NCBI GenBank assembly: GCA_003224085.1 | Contig: QHYK01000060.1 | Location: 1-64,000, forward strand | Reading direction: 5' to 3' | DNA: 64,000 nt | DNA from: Acidobacteriota bacterium | Lineage (GTDB): Bacteria > Acidobacteriota > Terriglobia > Acidiferrales > UBA7541 | Shown: positions 36,303 to 45,755 of the stretch, piece by piece | Numbering within the stretch: position 1 is the first letter of the stretch | Layout: each line of letters begins with the position of its first letter | Made by a program: the position numbers and the translations under genes | Notes under the pieces: model-generated | Seen by the model: only the letters and a program-made list of their open reading frames with translations | Told to the model about the DNA's origin: nothing | The model's database searches: none

Positions 36303-36677
36303 TCAAGCCCATTCCAGCGCGCCTTTTTTGTACAGCCATACGTATCCGACCAGCAGAATCCCGAGGAACACGAACATGGAAATCAGCGCAAACAGTCCCA
36401 TGTGTGCTACCACCCAGCTGCGGTACAAAATCGCCCACGGAATCAGGAACATGGTCTCCACGTCGAACACGACGAACAGCATGGCAATGATGTAAAAGCG
36501 TACGGAATAGCGTCCGCGGGAATGGCTCTCGGGAGCAACCCCGCACTCGTACGGTTTCAGCTTCGCGCCATAAGAAGTGGACGCCGGCCGGATCAACTTC
36601 GCAAAAATGAGCGTCACCACGGGAAACGCCACAACGAGCGCCGCATAAATCAAGACGGGAAGATAGGCACCGGGCAC
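36303..36677 (-). CDS. nuoA: NADH-quinone oxidoreductase subunit A (set 2)
   Basis: A 124-residue, three-span subunit with KPYECGVAPES and FDVETMFLIPWAI. It is the first gene of set 2, which reads A-C-D-H-J-K-L-M-N and then atpZ-I-B-E. proC ends 51 bases upstream on the same strand, so read-through is possible. Confidence 0.94.
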   Translation of the reverse strand: MPGAYLPVLIYAALVVAFPVVTLIFAKLIRPASTSYGAKLKPYECGVAPESHSRGRYSVRFYIIAMLFVVFDVETMFLIPWAILYRSWVVAHMGLFALISMFVFLGILLVGYVWLYKKGALEWA

Positions 36678-36727
36678 AGTAACCTCACGCGCAGCATCCT
36701 ATCATTTTTTCGATTCTCGTGAGTTGC

Positions 36728-37555
36728 CTACTTCTCGAAGAGCAGTTCGCCAGCGCGGCTCGTCGCTTTTACCACCGCTTTGATTAACGTCACGCGGAGT
36801 TTGCCTTCTTCCAGTTCGAGGATGCCATCGATGGTGCAGCCCGCCGGCGTGGTCACGGCGTCTTTCAAAAGCGCCGGATGGTCGCCGGTCTCGAGCACCA
36901 CGCTGGCTGCTCCCTTCATCGTTTGCGCCGCCAGCAACGTCGCTACGTCGCGCGGTAGGCCTACTTTGACGCCGGCCTCAGCCAGCGATTCGAGGATGAT
37001 GTACGCAAATGCGGGACCGCTCGCAGAAAGCCCGGTTACCGCATCCATGTTTTTCTCGTCGACCACGACCGTCCGCCCTACGGCGTTGAACATCGTTCGC
37101 GCCATCTCCAGGTGCTCCGTACCAGCGTGTGCGCCGCGGCAGATTCCGGTCATGCCGCAGCCCACCGCCGAAGGGGTATTCGGCATGACGCGCACTACGG
37201 GCACTTTCACTTTGAGGTGCTGCTCGATGTAGCTCGTGGGAACCGAAGCCGCCACGGAAATCACGAGCGCCTTTTCATCCAACTCCGGCGCAATTTCTTG
37301 CAACACCTCGCCCATTACTTTGGGCTTAACGCATAGCAGAATGATGTCCGCGCCTTGCACGGCCTTGGGGTTCTCCGTTTTCACCGCCACGCCCAGTTCT
37401 TTGGATAGCGCCGCGGCTTTTTCTACGTGCGCCACGGTCGCCGTCACGCGCTTCGGCGAAAAAAGCTCCTGCTTCAAGTAGGCGCGCAGCAGGATGCCGC
37501 CGAGCTTCCCGGCTCCCAAAACCACTAGTTTTTTGTCCGCTAGTTTTTGCGTCAT
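36728..37555 (-). CDS. proC: Pyrroline-5-carboxylate reductase
   Basis: It reduces pyrroline-5-carboxylate to proline with NAD(P)H. The 275-residue protein has the Rossmann start LVVLGAGKLGGILLRA, IILLCVKPKVM, VVRVMPNTPSAVGCGMTG, and the C-terminal signature DAVTGLSASGPAFAYIILES plus ALLKDAVTTPAGCTIDG. ATG 37555 is used; a longer frame upstream has no family character. It is divergent from the CocE-type hydrolase gene. Confidence 0.94.
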   Translation of the reverse strand: MTQKLADKKLVVLGAGKLGGILLRAYLKQELFSPKRVTATVAHVEKAAALSKELGVAVKTENPKAVQGADIILLCVKPKVMGEVLQEIAPELDEKALVISVAASVPTSYIEQHLKVKVPVVRVMPNTPSAVGCGMTGICRGAHAGTEHLEMARTMFNAVGRTVVVDEKNMDAVTGLSASGPAFAYIILESLAEAGVKVGLPRDVATLLAAQTMKGAASVVLETGDHPALLKDAVTTPAGCTIDGILELEEGKLRVTLIKAVVKATSRAGELLFEK

Positions 37556-37621
37556 GGTGGAAACATTCTTGACGACAAGCGCATCTTCGTCAACCACCGT
37601 TTCGTCGCGGATTCAAGTACA

Positions 37622-39442
37622 ATGCAGCGCCTGATGATCCTGGCGATCAGAAAACTCCGCCTCAAACTTGGATATTTGATTTGTCTCTTCCTAGCACTCT
37701 GGTTATATGCCACGACTGCCTTCTTCTCTCAAACGCCGCCATCCGTCAAAACTCCAGCGTTCCACGTGACGAAAGACGCCCCAGTTCCCATGCGCGACGG
37801 TGTTGTCCTCCGCGCGGATATCTTGCTTCCCTCTCCTTCCGGCCGCTTCCCGACGCTCGTGTATCGGACGCCGTACAACAAAGAATCAGCTCTTCGCGAA
37901 TACAAAACGTTCGAAAAGGCAATCGCACGCGGCTACGCCGTCGTTGTTCAGGACGTCCGCGGGCGTTATGCCTCGGATGGAGAGTTCAATGCTTACCGGA
38001 ATGAAGGTCAGGATGGCTATGACACCGTCGAATGGGCGGCACGGGAGTCCTGGTCGGACGGAAATGTCGGCACTTTCGGCCTCTCGTATCCGGGTGCGGT
38101 TCAATGGCTGGCGGCGGTGGAAAATCCGCCTCACTTAAAAGCCATGGTCCCAGCCATGACTTTCTCCACGCCAAGGAATTTTTTCTATTCCGGCGGCGTA
38201 TTTGACGGTTCGTGGCTCGATTGGATCTGGTTCAATATCGCGCCAGATATTCGCCGCAGGAAGGATCTTCCCGGTCCCAAAACTCGCAAAGAAGCGGCTG
38301 CAACCTGGGAGAAAGAACATCAGCGATTGCAGAAGTTTCTTCCTCTGCGTGACCTTCCCGACCTAAAGGGTATTTCGCCCTTTTATTATGAATGGCTCTC
38401 GCATCCTCCGGCCGACTCGTGGTGGGATTGGGCCGAACTCCGAAACAAATATGACCGCGTTCATGCGGCGGTCCTGAACCTCTCAGGATGGTATGACGAG
38501 GCCTACGGACCCGATGGCGCCACCACAAATTTCAACGGTCTCCTCGCCGCCCGTCGCGGCGACAAAGATCCGGGTACACGCACCGTTATTGGCCCCTGGA
38601 CGCACGGCGGCGAGGAGGAATCGCGCTCCGGTGAACGCGAATTCGGGCCTTCGGCAGCAATCGATTATGACGAACTCATCCTTCGCTGGATGGACCATTA
38701 CGTCCGGGGAATGGACAACGGCGCTGACCGCGACAGCCGCGTGCGCATTTTTGTCATGGGGAAAAATGTCTGGCGCGACGAAGACGCGTGGCCCCTGAAG
38801 CGCGCCCGTTCCGAATCGTTCTATCTGGCCTCCAAGTCCGCAAGCGATAGGAAGGGAACTCTTGTGCGCAGCGTTGCCACCAGTTCCTACCCTGATTCCA
38901 CTTTTCTTTCGGACCCGGCCAAGCCTCTCACCGATCCTTACACCGCCTATGGTGCGCATGACTATCGCTCGTTGGCAGGACGGAGCGACACTTTGGTCTT
39001 CGACACGGAACCGCTCCCGGCGGATATGGAGGTCACTGGACCCATCCGGGCGGAAATTTGCGTTTCGGCGGACTGCCGCGACCTCGATCTTTGGGTGAGG
39101 CTTTTGGATGTGGCGCCTGACGGTACCGCGTTCAATCTGATGAGTCCTGGTCTCGATGTTCTTCGCGCCAGCTACCGCGATGAGTCGCAACAACCCGAAT
39201 ATCTTGAGCCCGGGAACATCACTCACCTAAGTCTCGATCGCTTGCTCACCAGCAATACTTTCCTAGCCGGGCATCGCATTCGCGTCCAATTGTCCGGCGC
39301 CTTTTTCCCGCACTTTTCGCGCAACCTGCAAACCGGTGCTTCCGAGGTGACCACGGCACAGGGGGGCCGTTGCAAAATTCGGGTCTTACATACAAAAGAG
39401 CATCCATCCCAAATTGTTCTTCCGGTTGTTCCTGGAAAATAA
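37622..39442 (+). CDS. CocE/NonD-family (X-Pro dipeptidyl-peptidase S15-like) hydrolase
   Basis: A 606-residue protein with an N-terminal anchor or signal (LGYLICLFLALWLYATTAFF). The alpha/beta-hydrolase domain has MRDGVVLRADILLP, VVVQDVRGRYASDGEF, and the nucleophile elbow GLSYPG (Ser near residue 165). The candidate acid is in SGWYDEAYG and the His in GPWTHGG. The C-terminal jelly-roll domain (from about 470) includes ADMEVTGPIRAEI and AGHRIRVQLSGAFFP. Such enzymes cleave esters, amides or acyl peptides; the substrate is unknown. The ATG at 37622 precedes the signal; an alternative is at 37634. Confidence 0.88.
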   Translation: MQRLMILAIRKLRLKLGYLICLFLALWLYATTAFFSQTPPSVKTPAFHVTKDAPVPMRDGVVLRADILLPSPSGRFPTLVYRTPYNKESALREYKTFEKAIARGYAVVVQDVRGRYASDGEFNAYRNEGQDGYDTVEWAARESWSDGNVGTFGLSYPGAVQWLAAVENPPHLKAMVPAMTFSTPRNFFYSGGVFDGSWLDWIWFNIAPDIRRRKDLPGPKTRKEAAATWEKEHQRLQKFLPLRDLPDLKGISPFYYEWLSHPPADSWWDWAELRNKYDRVHAAVLNLSGWYDEAYGPDGATTNFNGLLAARRGDKDPGTRTVIGPWTHGGEEESRSGEREFGPSAAIDYDELILRWMDHYVRGMDNGADRDSRVRIFVMGKNVWRDEDAWPLKRARSESFYLASKSASDRKGTLVRSVATSSYPDSTFLSDPAKPLTDPYTAYGAHDYRSLAGRSDTLVFDTEPLPADMEVTGPIRAEICVSADCRDLDLWVRLLDVAPDGTAFNLMSPGLDVLRASYRDESQQPEYLEPGNITHLSLDRLLTSNTFLAGHRIRVQLSGAFFPHFSRNLQTGASEVTTAQGGRCKIRVLHTKEHPSQIVLPVVPGK

Positions 39443-39443
39443 A

Positions 39444-39920
39444 TTAATCGTGGCGGGCGCCGTTCAGAACCTTTACGGCGTGGGGCAGAAGGCGCGCCAC
39501 GGCATCGAGTGACTCAGTAGCGCCTTTGGGGCTGCCGGGCAAATTGACGATGAGCGTCTTGTGCCGCACCGCCGCCGTTCCGCGCGAAAGCACCGCCGTC
39601 GGCGTATGTTCCAGTCCTTTGCGGCGCATCTCCTCAGAAATGCCGGGAACAATGCGGTCGGCCACGGCTTGTGTCGCCTCCGGGGTGTTGTCGCGCGGGC
39701 CGATGCCGGTTCCTCCGGTGGTCAGCAAAACATCCACGCGTCCGGAATCGGCCAGTTCACGCAAACGCTCGCGAATCCCGGCGGGATCGTCGGAAATCGG
39801 CGTTGCCGCGGTGACTTCCCAGCCCAGCCCGCGACAGGCGGCGACGACAGCTGGGCCCGAACGGTCTTCGTGCTCGCCCTTGGCCACGCTATCGCTAATC
39901 GTGAGAACCGCTACGCGCAT
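39444..39920 (-). CDS. mogA: Molybdenum cofactor biosynthesis protein (MogA/MoaB family)
   Basis: It adenylylates molybdopterin before metal insertion. The 158-residue protein has VAVLTISDSVAKGEHEDRSG, LLTTGGTGIGPRDNTPEAT and VNLPGSPKGATESLDAV, all family signatures. It is the last gene of a run with the response regulator, moaC and moeA on the same strand. MogA and MoaB are hard to tell apart by motif alone. Confidence 0.9.
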   Translation of the reverse strand: MRVAVLTISDSVAKGEHEDRSGPAVVAACRGLGWEVTAATPISDDPAGIRERLRELADSGRVDVLLTTGGTGIGPRDNTPEATQAVADRIVPGISEEMRRKGLEHTPTAVLSRGTAAVRHKTLIVNLPGSPKGATESLDAVARLLPHAVKVLNGARHD

Positions 39921-39942
39921 GAGGAGGGAATCTAGTGTAAAA

Positions 39943-40707
39943 TCACGGCGTCGCCACGGGGTCTTGGTCGCGATTCGCCTCGTCCATCAGCCGCATCGCT
40001 TCCATCAGCAATCCCGTGGTGTTTTTTGTCGTAGTGGTACGCTTCGAAGCATTAGCGGCGTTGAAGTCGATCTCAAACTCTCCTGCGGTCCACAAAACGA
40101 CCTTATACACGGCATCGTCGCCTTCCACTTTGCCGACTTTGGCATCGCGGCACTGCCCGCCCGCAAAGTGGAGTTCTCCCTGAACCCCGTTATTGCGCAC
40201 CGTCAGCCGGCAAGATTTTTGCCCCATTTCAAGCGATTGCATCAGGTCGATCATGCTCATTTCTTCCAGCCGCCCTTGGATGACACCCGGTCGCGACGCG
40301 CTCTTCTGTAGCTTCTCCAAGTGCAGGCGGTCGATGACCTTCTTCGCGATTCGAACCAGGTCCTTGACCAGGAACGGCTTGGTAATGAAGTCTTCGACGC
40401 CGTCCACCAGCGGCCTCAAGCGTTCCTCAATGTCCGAACGGCTGGCCATGAACAAAAAGGGGATATGGCGCGTCGTATCGCGGGCGCGCAGCTTTTCAAA
40501 AAGCTGCCTGCCGTCCAATACCGGCATCTTGTAGTCACAAAGAATCACGTCGGGAGGAGTGTCCACTACTTTGAGCAAGGCGTCCGCACCGTCTTTGCAC
40601 AATTCCACTTCGCAGAACGGTTCGAGCCCTTTGACAATCAGGTCGCGCATCAGCGGATTATCTTCCGCCAGCAGCAGCCTAACCGATTTGCCGCTCGCCG
40701 CATTCAT
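39943..40707 (-). CDS. Response regulator with DUF4388 (PATAN-like) output domain
   Basis: A 254-residue protein. The receiver domain (about 9-130) has LLLAEDNPLMRD, the phosphorylation Asp in VILCDYKMPVLDG, and FITKPF with the conserved Lys. Residues 140-235 form a DUF4388-type domain (IQGRLEEMSMIDLMQSLEMGQKS, GELHFAGGQCRDAKVG, and DAVYKVVLWTAGEFEID). Such proteins act in motility or polarity signalling rather than by binding DNA. The start overlaps the moaC stop by four bases, tying it to the cofactor genes. The partner kinase is not seen. Confidence 0.88.
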   Translation of the reverse strand: MNAASGKSVRLLLAEDNPLMRDLIVKGLEPFCEVELCKDGADALLKVVDTPPDVILCDYKMPVLDGRQLFEKLRARDTTRHIPFLFMASRSDIEERLRPLVDGVEDFITKPFLVKDLVRIAKKVIDRLHLEKLQKSASRPGVIQGRLEEMSMIDLMQSLEMGQKSCRLTVRNNGVQGELHFAGGQCRDAKVGKVEGDDAVYKVVLWTAGEFEIDFNAANASKRTTTTKNTTGLLMEAMRLMDEANRDQDPVATP

Positions 40708-41198
40708 CGCGCGCGTCTCACCGGGGCCGCCTTGCGGCGGAAGTCCCCGCTCTTGCCACCAGTTTTCTGGACGAGCACGACATCCGTGATTTCCATCCCT
40801 TTGTCGAGGGCTTTACACATATCGTAAACCGTGAGGGCTGCGGCAGCCACGGCGACCAAAGCTTCCATTTCCACGCCCGTTTGCGCTGCCGTAGTCACGG
40901 CGGATCGCACTTCCACGCCATTCTTGCACAGCCGTGCGGTCACATCAATGTGCGTGAGAGGGAGAGGATGACAAAGAGGTATCCACTCCGCGGTCCGCTT
41001 GGCAGCGGCAATTCCGGCGATTCGCGCCACTTCCAGGGGGTCCCCCTTGGGATTTTTGAGCCCGCGCACCGCTTGCACTACGCTGGACTTCATTTTCACG
41101 AAGCCCCGCGCTACGGCCGTCCGCGTGGTGACCGCTTTGGCCGACACATCGACCATTCGCACTTCGCCCTTCGCTCCGTAATGAGAAAGCTTGGCCAT
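40704..41198 (-). CDS. moaC: Cyclic pyranopterin monophosphate synthase
   Basis: It acts after MoaA to form cyclic pyranopterin monophosphate. The 164-residue protein has [30 protein letters not shown] and [19 protein letters not shown], plus KALDKGMEI with the catalytic Lys region. It lies 20 bases after moeA and overlaps the response regulator by four bases. moaA is not in the window. Confidence 0.94.
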   Translation of the reverse strand: MAKLSHYGAKGEVRMVDVSAKAVTTRTAVARGFVKMKSSVVQAVRGLKNPKGDPLEVARIAGIAAAKRTAEWIPLCHPLPLTHIDVTARLCKNGVEVRSAVTTAAQTGVEMEALVAVAAAALTVYDMCKALDKGMEITDVVLVQKTGGKSGDFRRKAAPVRRAR

Positions 41199-41218
41199 GA
41201 CCGTTGATTTATGTAGAC

Positions 41219-42430
41219 CTAAACAACGTCCTTTCTAAGCCACACCGAAACCCGCTCTCCCGTGGCTATTTTTTCTCGCCCTGCGGGCACGACCAGAAAG
41301 CAGTTCGCTCCCGCCAGCGCCGCAATGTCACCGGAGCCTTGCCACTTCAATGCTTTTACTCCCGGTTCAGCGCCGCGCCACTCGATGCGCGCTGGCAAAA
41401 AATGGGCAAGTCCCGGCCGCTCGTTCAAGGCTTCTCCCAGCCGTGCTTCCACCAGCGGCAAAGAATGCCCTTCAGCGCCACTCAGCAGATCGATCGCCGG
41501 TGTCACAAACAATTGAAACGTTACCATCGTCGAGACCGGGTTCCCCGGCAGCCCGAACACCGGCTTGCCCTGGCAAATCGCAAACACCGCGGGCTTGCCC
41601 GGGCGAATCGCCACCGCGTCAAAGAAAAACTCCGCCCCCAGCGCTTTCAATACGCTTTCGACGAGGTCGTATTTCCCCATCGAAACTCCGCCGGTCAGCA
41701 CCAGCGCATCTTTCTTCAACCCACGCTCGATCTTTTCGCCCAGGTCCTCGGCGCGGTCCGCGGCGTTGCCCAAAACTACCGGTTCGCCGCCCGCGATCCG
41801 AACCTGTGCCGCGAGCGACACGGTGTTGCTGTTGCGAATCTGAAATGGCCCCGGCTGCTGATCGATGAGCACAACCTCATCGCCCGTCGACAAAATCGCC
41901 ACCTGCGGCCGTTTCGCGCATTGCAATTGCACGGCGCCAACCTGAGCAGCCAAAGCCAGCTCCGCGAATCCCAGCCGCATTCCAGGCTTCAAAACCGTTT
42001 GCCCCGCCTGCGCTTCGCTTCCGCGCGGCACAATGTTTTGACCGGCTTGCGCTGCGCGTTCGAATCGAACCAGTTCGCCATCCCGTTGCGTGTATTCGAT
42101 CATGATTACCGCGTCCGCGCCGGAAGGTACTGCCGCGCCCGTCATGATCTGCACGCACGTTCCCGCTGCCAGGGGCTCGGTAACGGTATCCCCGGCTTTA
42201 ATCTCCCCGGCGCATTTGAGCTGCGCTCCCGCCTTCACATCCCTCGAACACACCGCATAGCCGTCGCGCGTGGACCGATCAAACGGTGGATAGTCGCGAT
42301 CTGTTTTGACTTCTTGGGCCAGCACCAACCCGAGCGCATCCCACACGCTCACGCTTGCCCTTGCGTGCGGACCTCCCATCTTTCCAACCTGTTCGATTAC
42401 TTTCCGGCGGGCTTCTTCGTGGCTCAGCAT
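41219..42430 (-). CDS. moeA: Molybdopterin molybdenumtransferase
   Basis: It inserts molybdate into adenylylated molybdopterin. The 403-residue protein has the domain III motif STRDGYAVCSRDV, the PSGADAVIMIE segment, AILSTGDEVV, and TGGVSMGKYDLV and FGLPGNPVSTMVTF. The C-terminal domain ends GERVSVWLRKDVV. It heads the moeA-moaC-regulator-mogA run. Confidence 0.94.
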   Translation of the reverse strand: MLSHEEARRKVIEQVGKMGGPHARASVSVWDALGLVLAQEVKTDRDYPPFDRSTRDGYAVCSRDVKAGAQLKCAGEIKAGDTVTEPLAAGTCVQIMTGAAVPSGADAVIMIEYTQRDGELVRFERAAQAGQNIVPRGSEAQAGQTVLKPGMRLGFAELALAAQVGAVQLQCAKRPQVAILSTGDEVVLIDQQPGPFQIRNSNTVSLAAQVRIAGGEPVVLGNAADRAEDLGEKIERGLKKDALVLTGGVSMGKYDLVESVLKALGAEFFFDAVAIRPGKPAVFAICQGKPVFGLPGNPVSTMVTFQLFVTPAIDLLSGAEGHSLPLVEARLGEALNERPGLAHFLPARIEWRGAEPGVKALKWQGSGDIAALAGANCFLVVPAGREKIATGERVSVWLRKDVV

Positions 42431-42526
42431 GACACGGCCTTTTCGGCCCCAATCAGCAGGAAGCTTCCAGTCCTACTTGCCTTTTCCTTACTTCTCTGCT
42501 TCCTTACCTCTTTACTTCCCTCTTTT

Positions 42527-43825
42527 TTAAAGCCACTTCGACAGCAAGGTCCCCGCCGGCACGATCGTAGCGTCGCGCTCGGGCCCCGTGGAAATCATTC
42601 CAATTTCCACTTGGAGAAAATCGGAAATAAACCGCAAATACTCCCGCGCCGCTTTCGGTAGCTTCTCCCCGTCCTTCACACCGCCGGTGGAAGTGCACCA
42701 TCCCGGAACCGTCTTGTATTCCGGCGTGACGTGCTCATATTCCTCCGCCAGCGCGGGCATTTCCTTCAGCGGTTTTCCCTTGTATTTGTAGCCCACGCAC
42801 ACCTGAATCTCGCGTTTCGTGTCGAAAACGTCCAGTTTTGTGATCACCAACGAATCGATTCCGTTGATCATCTTCGCGTAGCGAAGCACCTGCAAATCCA
42901 GCCAGCCGCAGCGCCTTGGCCGCCCGGTTACCGCACCAAACTCGTTTCCGCGGTCGCGCACTTCCTTGGCATCCAGATCGGGCATCTCCGTCGGAAATGG
43001 CCCTCCGCCTACGCGCGTCGTGTACGCCTTGGAGATTCCCAGGACATGCTTGATTTTCGTCGGCGGCACTCCCCCGCCGGTCGCTGCTCCTCCCGAAGTG
43101 GCGCTTGAGGACGTCACAAACGGATACGTGCCATGATCGATGTCCAGCATCGTGCCCTGCGCGCCCTCAAACAAAACCGACTTACCGCCTGCCAGCGCGC
43201 CATTCAGCAGTTCCGCGGTATCGCAGATGTAGCCGCGAATTTTCTCGCCCAGCTTCAGCGTCTCTTCTACTTCTTGGGAAAAGTCGATGTCAGCGCCGTA
43301 CGCGCCTTTTGCCAAGCGGTTTTTCTCGGCCACGACGTGGGCGGCCTTTTTTCGAAACAGCTCCGGCTCGAGCAAATCGCACATCCGCAAACCGCGCCGC
43401 GCCATCTTATCTTCGTAAGCCGGGCCAATGCCGCGCGAGGTCGTGCCGATTTTGTTGGCTCCGCGCGCCGCTTCCGCCGCTTTGTCCAGTTCGCGATGAT
43501 AAGGAAAAATCAGGTGCGCGCGGTTGCTCACGTGCAGCCGGCCGCTCACTTCGACGCCCGCTTTCGACAGGGTCTCGATTTCCGCGACCAGGGCCGCAGG
43601 ATCCACCACTACGCCCGTGCCAATCACCGCGTGGCGCTGCGGACGCAAAATTCCGCACGGAATGAGCTGCAGCACGAAACGATTTTTTCCAATGATGACC
43701 GTATGCCCGGCGTTGTGGCCCCCGGCAACGCGCGCGATATAGTCGAACGAGCCGGAGAGATAGTCGACGACTTTACCCTTGCCCTCATCCCCCCACTGCG
43801 CGCCGACCACAACGACGGACTTCAT
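42527..43825 (-). CDS. purA: Adenylosuccinate synthetase
   Basis: It converts IMP and aspartate to adenylosuccinate with GTP. The 432-residue protein has VVGAQWGDEGKGKVVDYLS at the N-terminus, GGHNAGHTV, TSRGIGPAYEDKMARRGLRM, FEGAQGTMLDIDHGTYPFVTSS and TTRVGGGPFPTE, followed by GRPRRCGWLD. It stands alone, upstream of moeA with a 96-base gap. Confidence 0.95.
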   Translation of the reverse strand: MKSVVVVGAQWGDEGKGKVVDYLSGSFDYIARVAGGHNAGHTVIIGKNRFVLQLIPCGILRPQRHAVIGTGVVVDPAALVAEIETLSKAGVEVSGRLHVSNRAHLIFPYHRELDKAAEAARGANKIGTTSRGIGPAYEDKMARRGLRMCDLLEPELFRKKAAHVVAEKNRLAKGAYGADIDFSQEVEETLKLGEKIRGYICDTAELLNGALAGGKSVLFEGAQGTMLDIDHGTYPFVTSSSATSGGAATGGGVPPTKIKHVLGISKAYTTRVGGGPFPTEMPDLDAKEVRDRGNEFGAVTGRPRRCGWLDLQVLRYAKMINGIDSLVITKLDVFDTKREIQVCVGYKYKGKPLKEMPALAEEYEHVTPEYKTVPGWCTSTGGVKDGEKLPKAAREYLRFISDFLQVEIGMISTGPERDATIVPAGTLLSKWL

Positions 43826-44210
43826 TCTCTTCCCTTCTCCTCACACCTTCCCCGGTCCCCGGGGAACAGCCACGGTCTATCAGGGCCGCACTCTTCCCCC
43901 TCCACGACTTCCTGAGAGGAAATACGACTGGTGGGAAATTGCGGAACAACCGTTTAGAATCGTACGCTGCACGTGCCCCTCAGCGCAAGCAACACCTGCC
44001 TGAGCCAGCTATGACGCATACCCCCACTTCAAGGCAATCCATGAAGGGCGGAGCGATCATGGCAAGGGGGCGACTCAGCTCGCAAGGTGCACCGCGATGA
44101 TTCTCGAGCTGTCTCTTGTGGGATTCCTGAGTCCTCTCGCGCGTAAGTTCGACATCTATCCCTGAGGATCAGGCGCGCGGACCGGACTCAAAAGGGGACG
44201 GAGGACTCCT
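43826..44210. other. Intergenic region between purA and the DruA-transposase element
   Basis: No gene is seen. The purA promoter should lie at its left end. Near 44188-44207 the sequence AAAAGGGGACGGAGGACTCC adjoins the transposase stop and could include the left end of the mobile element; no matching inverted copy was found on the other side. Confidence 0.5.
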
Positions 44211-45755
44211 TCACTCCAAACGAATCTGGCAGGGAGAAGCCAGAAGCTGGCGAATCCGCTCCGCGTCCAACCAGGGTCCGCTACAGGTCGTGCGCAGAAA
44301 CTGAAGCAGACCGCGTAGCCCTCGACTCCGCACCAGACGGACTAGGCGGGCACTGTTTTGTACCAGCATGTTCAGCAGATGCGCAATCTGCATAAGAAAG
44401 TGGAAGCCGCGCATGGCTTCCCAGTTGTAGGAAAAACTGTGTTGATACTGATAGCCCTGCCGCTTCTCCACCAGAATACCTTCCTCGATGCCCCAACGAT
44501 ATCGGGCTCCTAAGTTGCAACGCTCATGCACGTTGTCTCGGTTCAGCGGTACGCTTGAAATCCAAGCATGGCGCGCCCTCTTCGACACCGCCGCGGGCGA
44601 ATTCGCTGCGATCTCTTCCCAGATTTCTTCGCAGACCACCACATGGAGGATCTGTTTCTTGCGCCCCTGCTCGCCGTAGCGATACTCAATTTCGTTCACC
44701 CAGCAGAATCGCTGTTTGCGGTTCCCCCACTTTTGCTCCCGATGATTCTGGAGCTGTAATTTCCCTAACCCCTTCACCTCTTCCCACACCGAGGGGAGAT
44801 CCTTGTCCTGCAGAACGATCATGAACTGCCAGTGGTAGCGGCGGCACAGCTCGAACACCGGACCCTCGGCATAGAGCCCGTCCAGCAAGAGCAAAACGGG
44901 CAGCCGCGGAAAGTGGCCTTTCAAACGCGCGGCCAATCGGTAGAAGGCCTTCAATTCGTAGTCCTGTTTATTCCGCTCCTGATCGCCGTTCTCATAGTTT
45001 AGGAATTCGCTTAACAGCGGGATGGTCATGCCATTGGCAAAGGCCAGCTTCGCTTCCAGCACATACACGTGGTATTGCAGCCGGGTCCCCGTCGCTTCCT
45101 CTTCCTGCTTGGTTTGCACCTGCCGCTCCAGACACTGCTCGGTCCACAGCCAGTCCCGCTTCAGCTTCCCGGTCCCATCGATAGCGATGGGATAACAGTG
45201 CGAAATCAGGTAGCGAGAGAATTTCTTGTTGCGGATGAGTTGTTCGATCAGCTCGAGCAGGCTCTCCTGGATCTGGTTCACTGCGATCCTGGCCAGCAGG
45301 CGGGCCAGCGTATCCTGATGCGGCAAGCTCTCCAGCTCGGGGAACAGCAGTCGCAGGTTCCCCCAGAACTGCGGCAGGCTCATCTCCCGGTTGGCTTCTC
45401 GTCGCGAGCTCATTTGGTACACGAACATCAAAATCCCGTACAACAACAGACAGGTCAGCTTGTGACGGATTAACACTGGATTTCGCGGATCGGGAATCTT
45501 GGCCAGTCGCTTCAACAGTCGGGGCAACACGCAGCGATAGACGCGGAGCTGTTCTTCCGTCGTTTCTTGTCGCGCTTGCTTTTCTTCTTCGACCGTCTCC
45601 CATTCACTTTTTCCATTCCCGATCGTGGCCTTCGGCTGAGGCGCAAGACCTTCGGCTGCCTGACGTTCGCGCAACTTGCGCCGGGCTTCTCGGCGGGCCT
45701 GCTTGTTACGCTTCAGCTCTTCTCTCCGTCGCTGCTGACGGTTGAGCTGCTCCAT
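44211..45755 (-). CDS. DDE transposase partnered with a DUF4338 protein
   Basis: A 514-residue protein. The N-terminus is very basic (QQRRREELKRNKQARREARR), suggesting DNA binding. An ISAs1/IS4-like region follows: IPDPRNPVLIRHKLTCLLLYG, PHQDTLARLL. The catalytic blocks are IAIDGTGKLKRDW (first Asp), VLLLLDGLYAEGPVFE (second Asp) and RWGIEEGILVEKRQGYQY (Glu). ATG 45755 has GGGGAGGAG just upstream. Its overlap with the DUF4338 gene implies coupled translation. The exact insertion-sequence family cannot be settled without a search. Confidence 0.85.
   Translation of the reverse strand: MEQLNRQQRRREELKRNKQARREARRKLRERQAAEGLAPQPKATIGNGKSEWETVEEEKQARQETTEEQLRVYRCVLPRLLKRLAKIPDPRNPVLIRHKLTCLLLYGILMFVYQMSSRREANREMSLPQFWGNLRLLFPELESLPHQDTLARLLARIAVNQIQESLLELIEQLIRNKKFSRYLISHCYPIAIDGTGKLKRDWLWTEQCLERQVQTKQEEEATGTRLQYHVYVLEAKLAFANGMTIPLLSEFLNYENGDQERNKQDYELKAFYRLAARLKGHFPRLPVLLLLDGLYAEGPVFELCRRYHWQFMIVLQDKDLPSVWEEVKGLGKLQLQNHREQKWGNRKQRFCWVNEIEYRYGEQGRKKQILHVVVCEEIWEEIAANSPAAVSKRARHAWISSVPLNRDNVHERCNLGARYRWGIEEGILVEKRQGYQYQHSFSYNWEAMRGFHFLMQIAHLLNMLVQNSARLVRLVRSRGLRGLLQFLRTTCSGPWLDAERIRQLLASPCQIRLE

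Noticed and set aside
41204-42661. Plus-strand open frame (485 codons) opposite moeA
   Set aside because: Antisense to moeA, rich in Arg/His/Pro with no recognisable fold.
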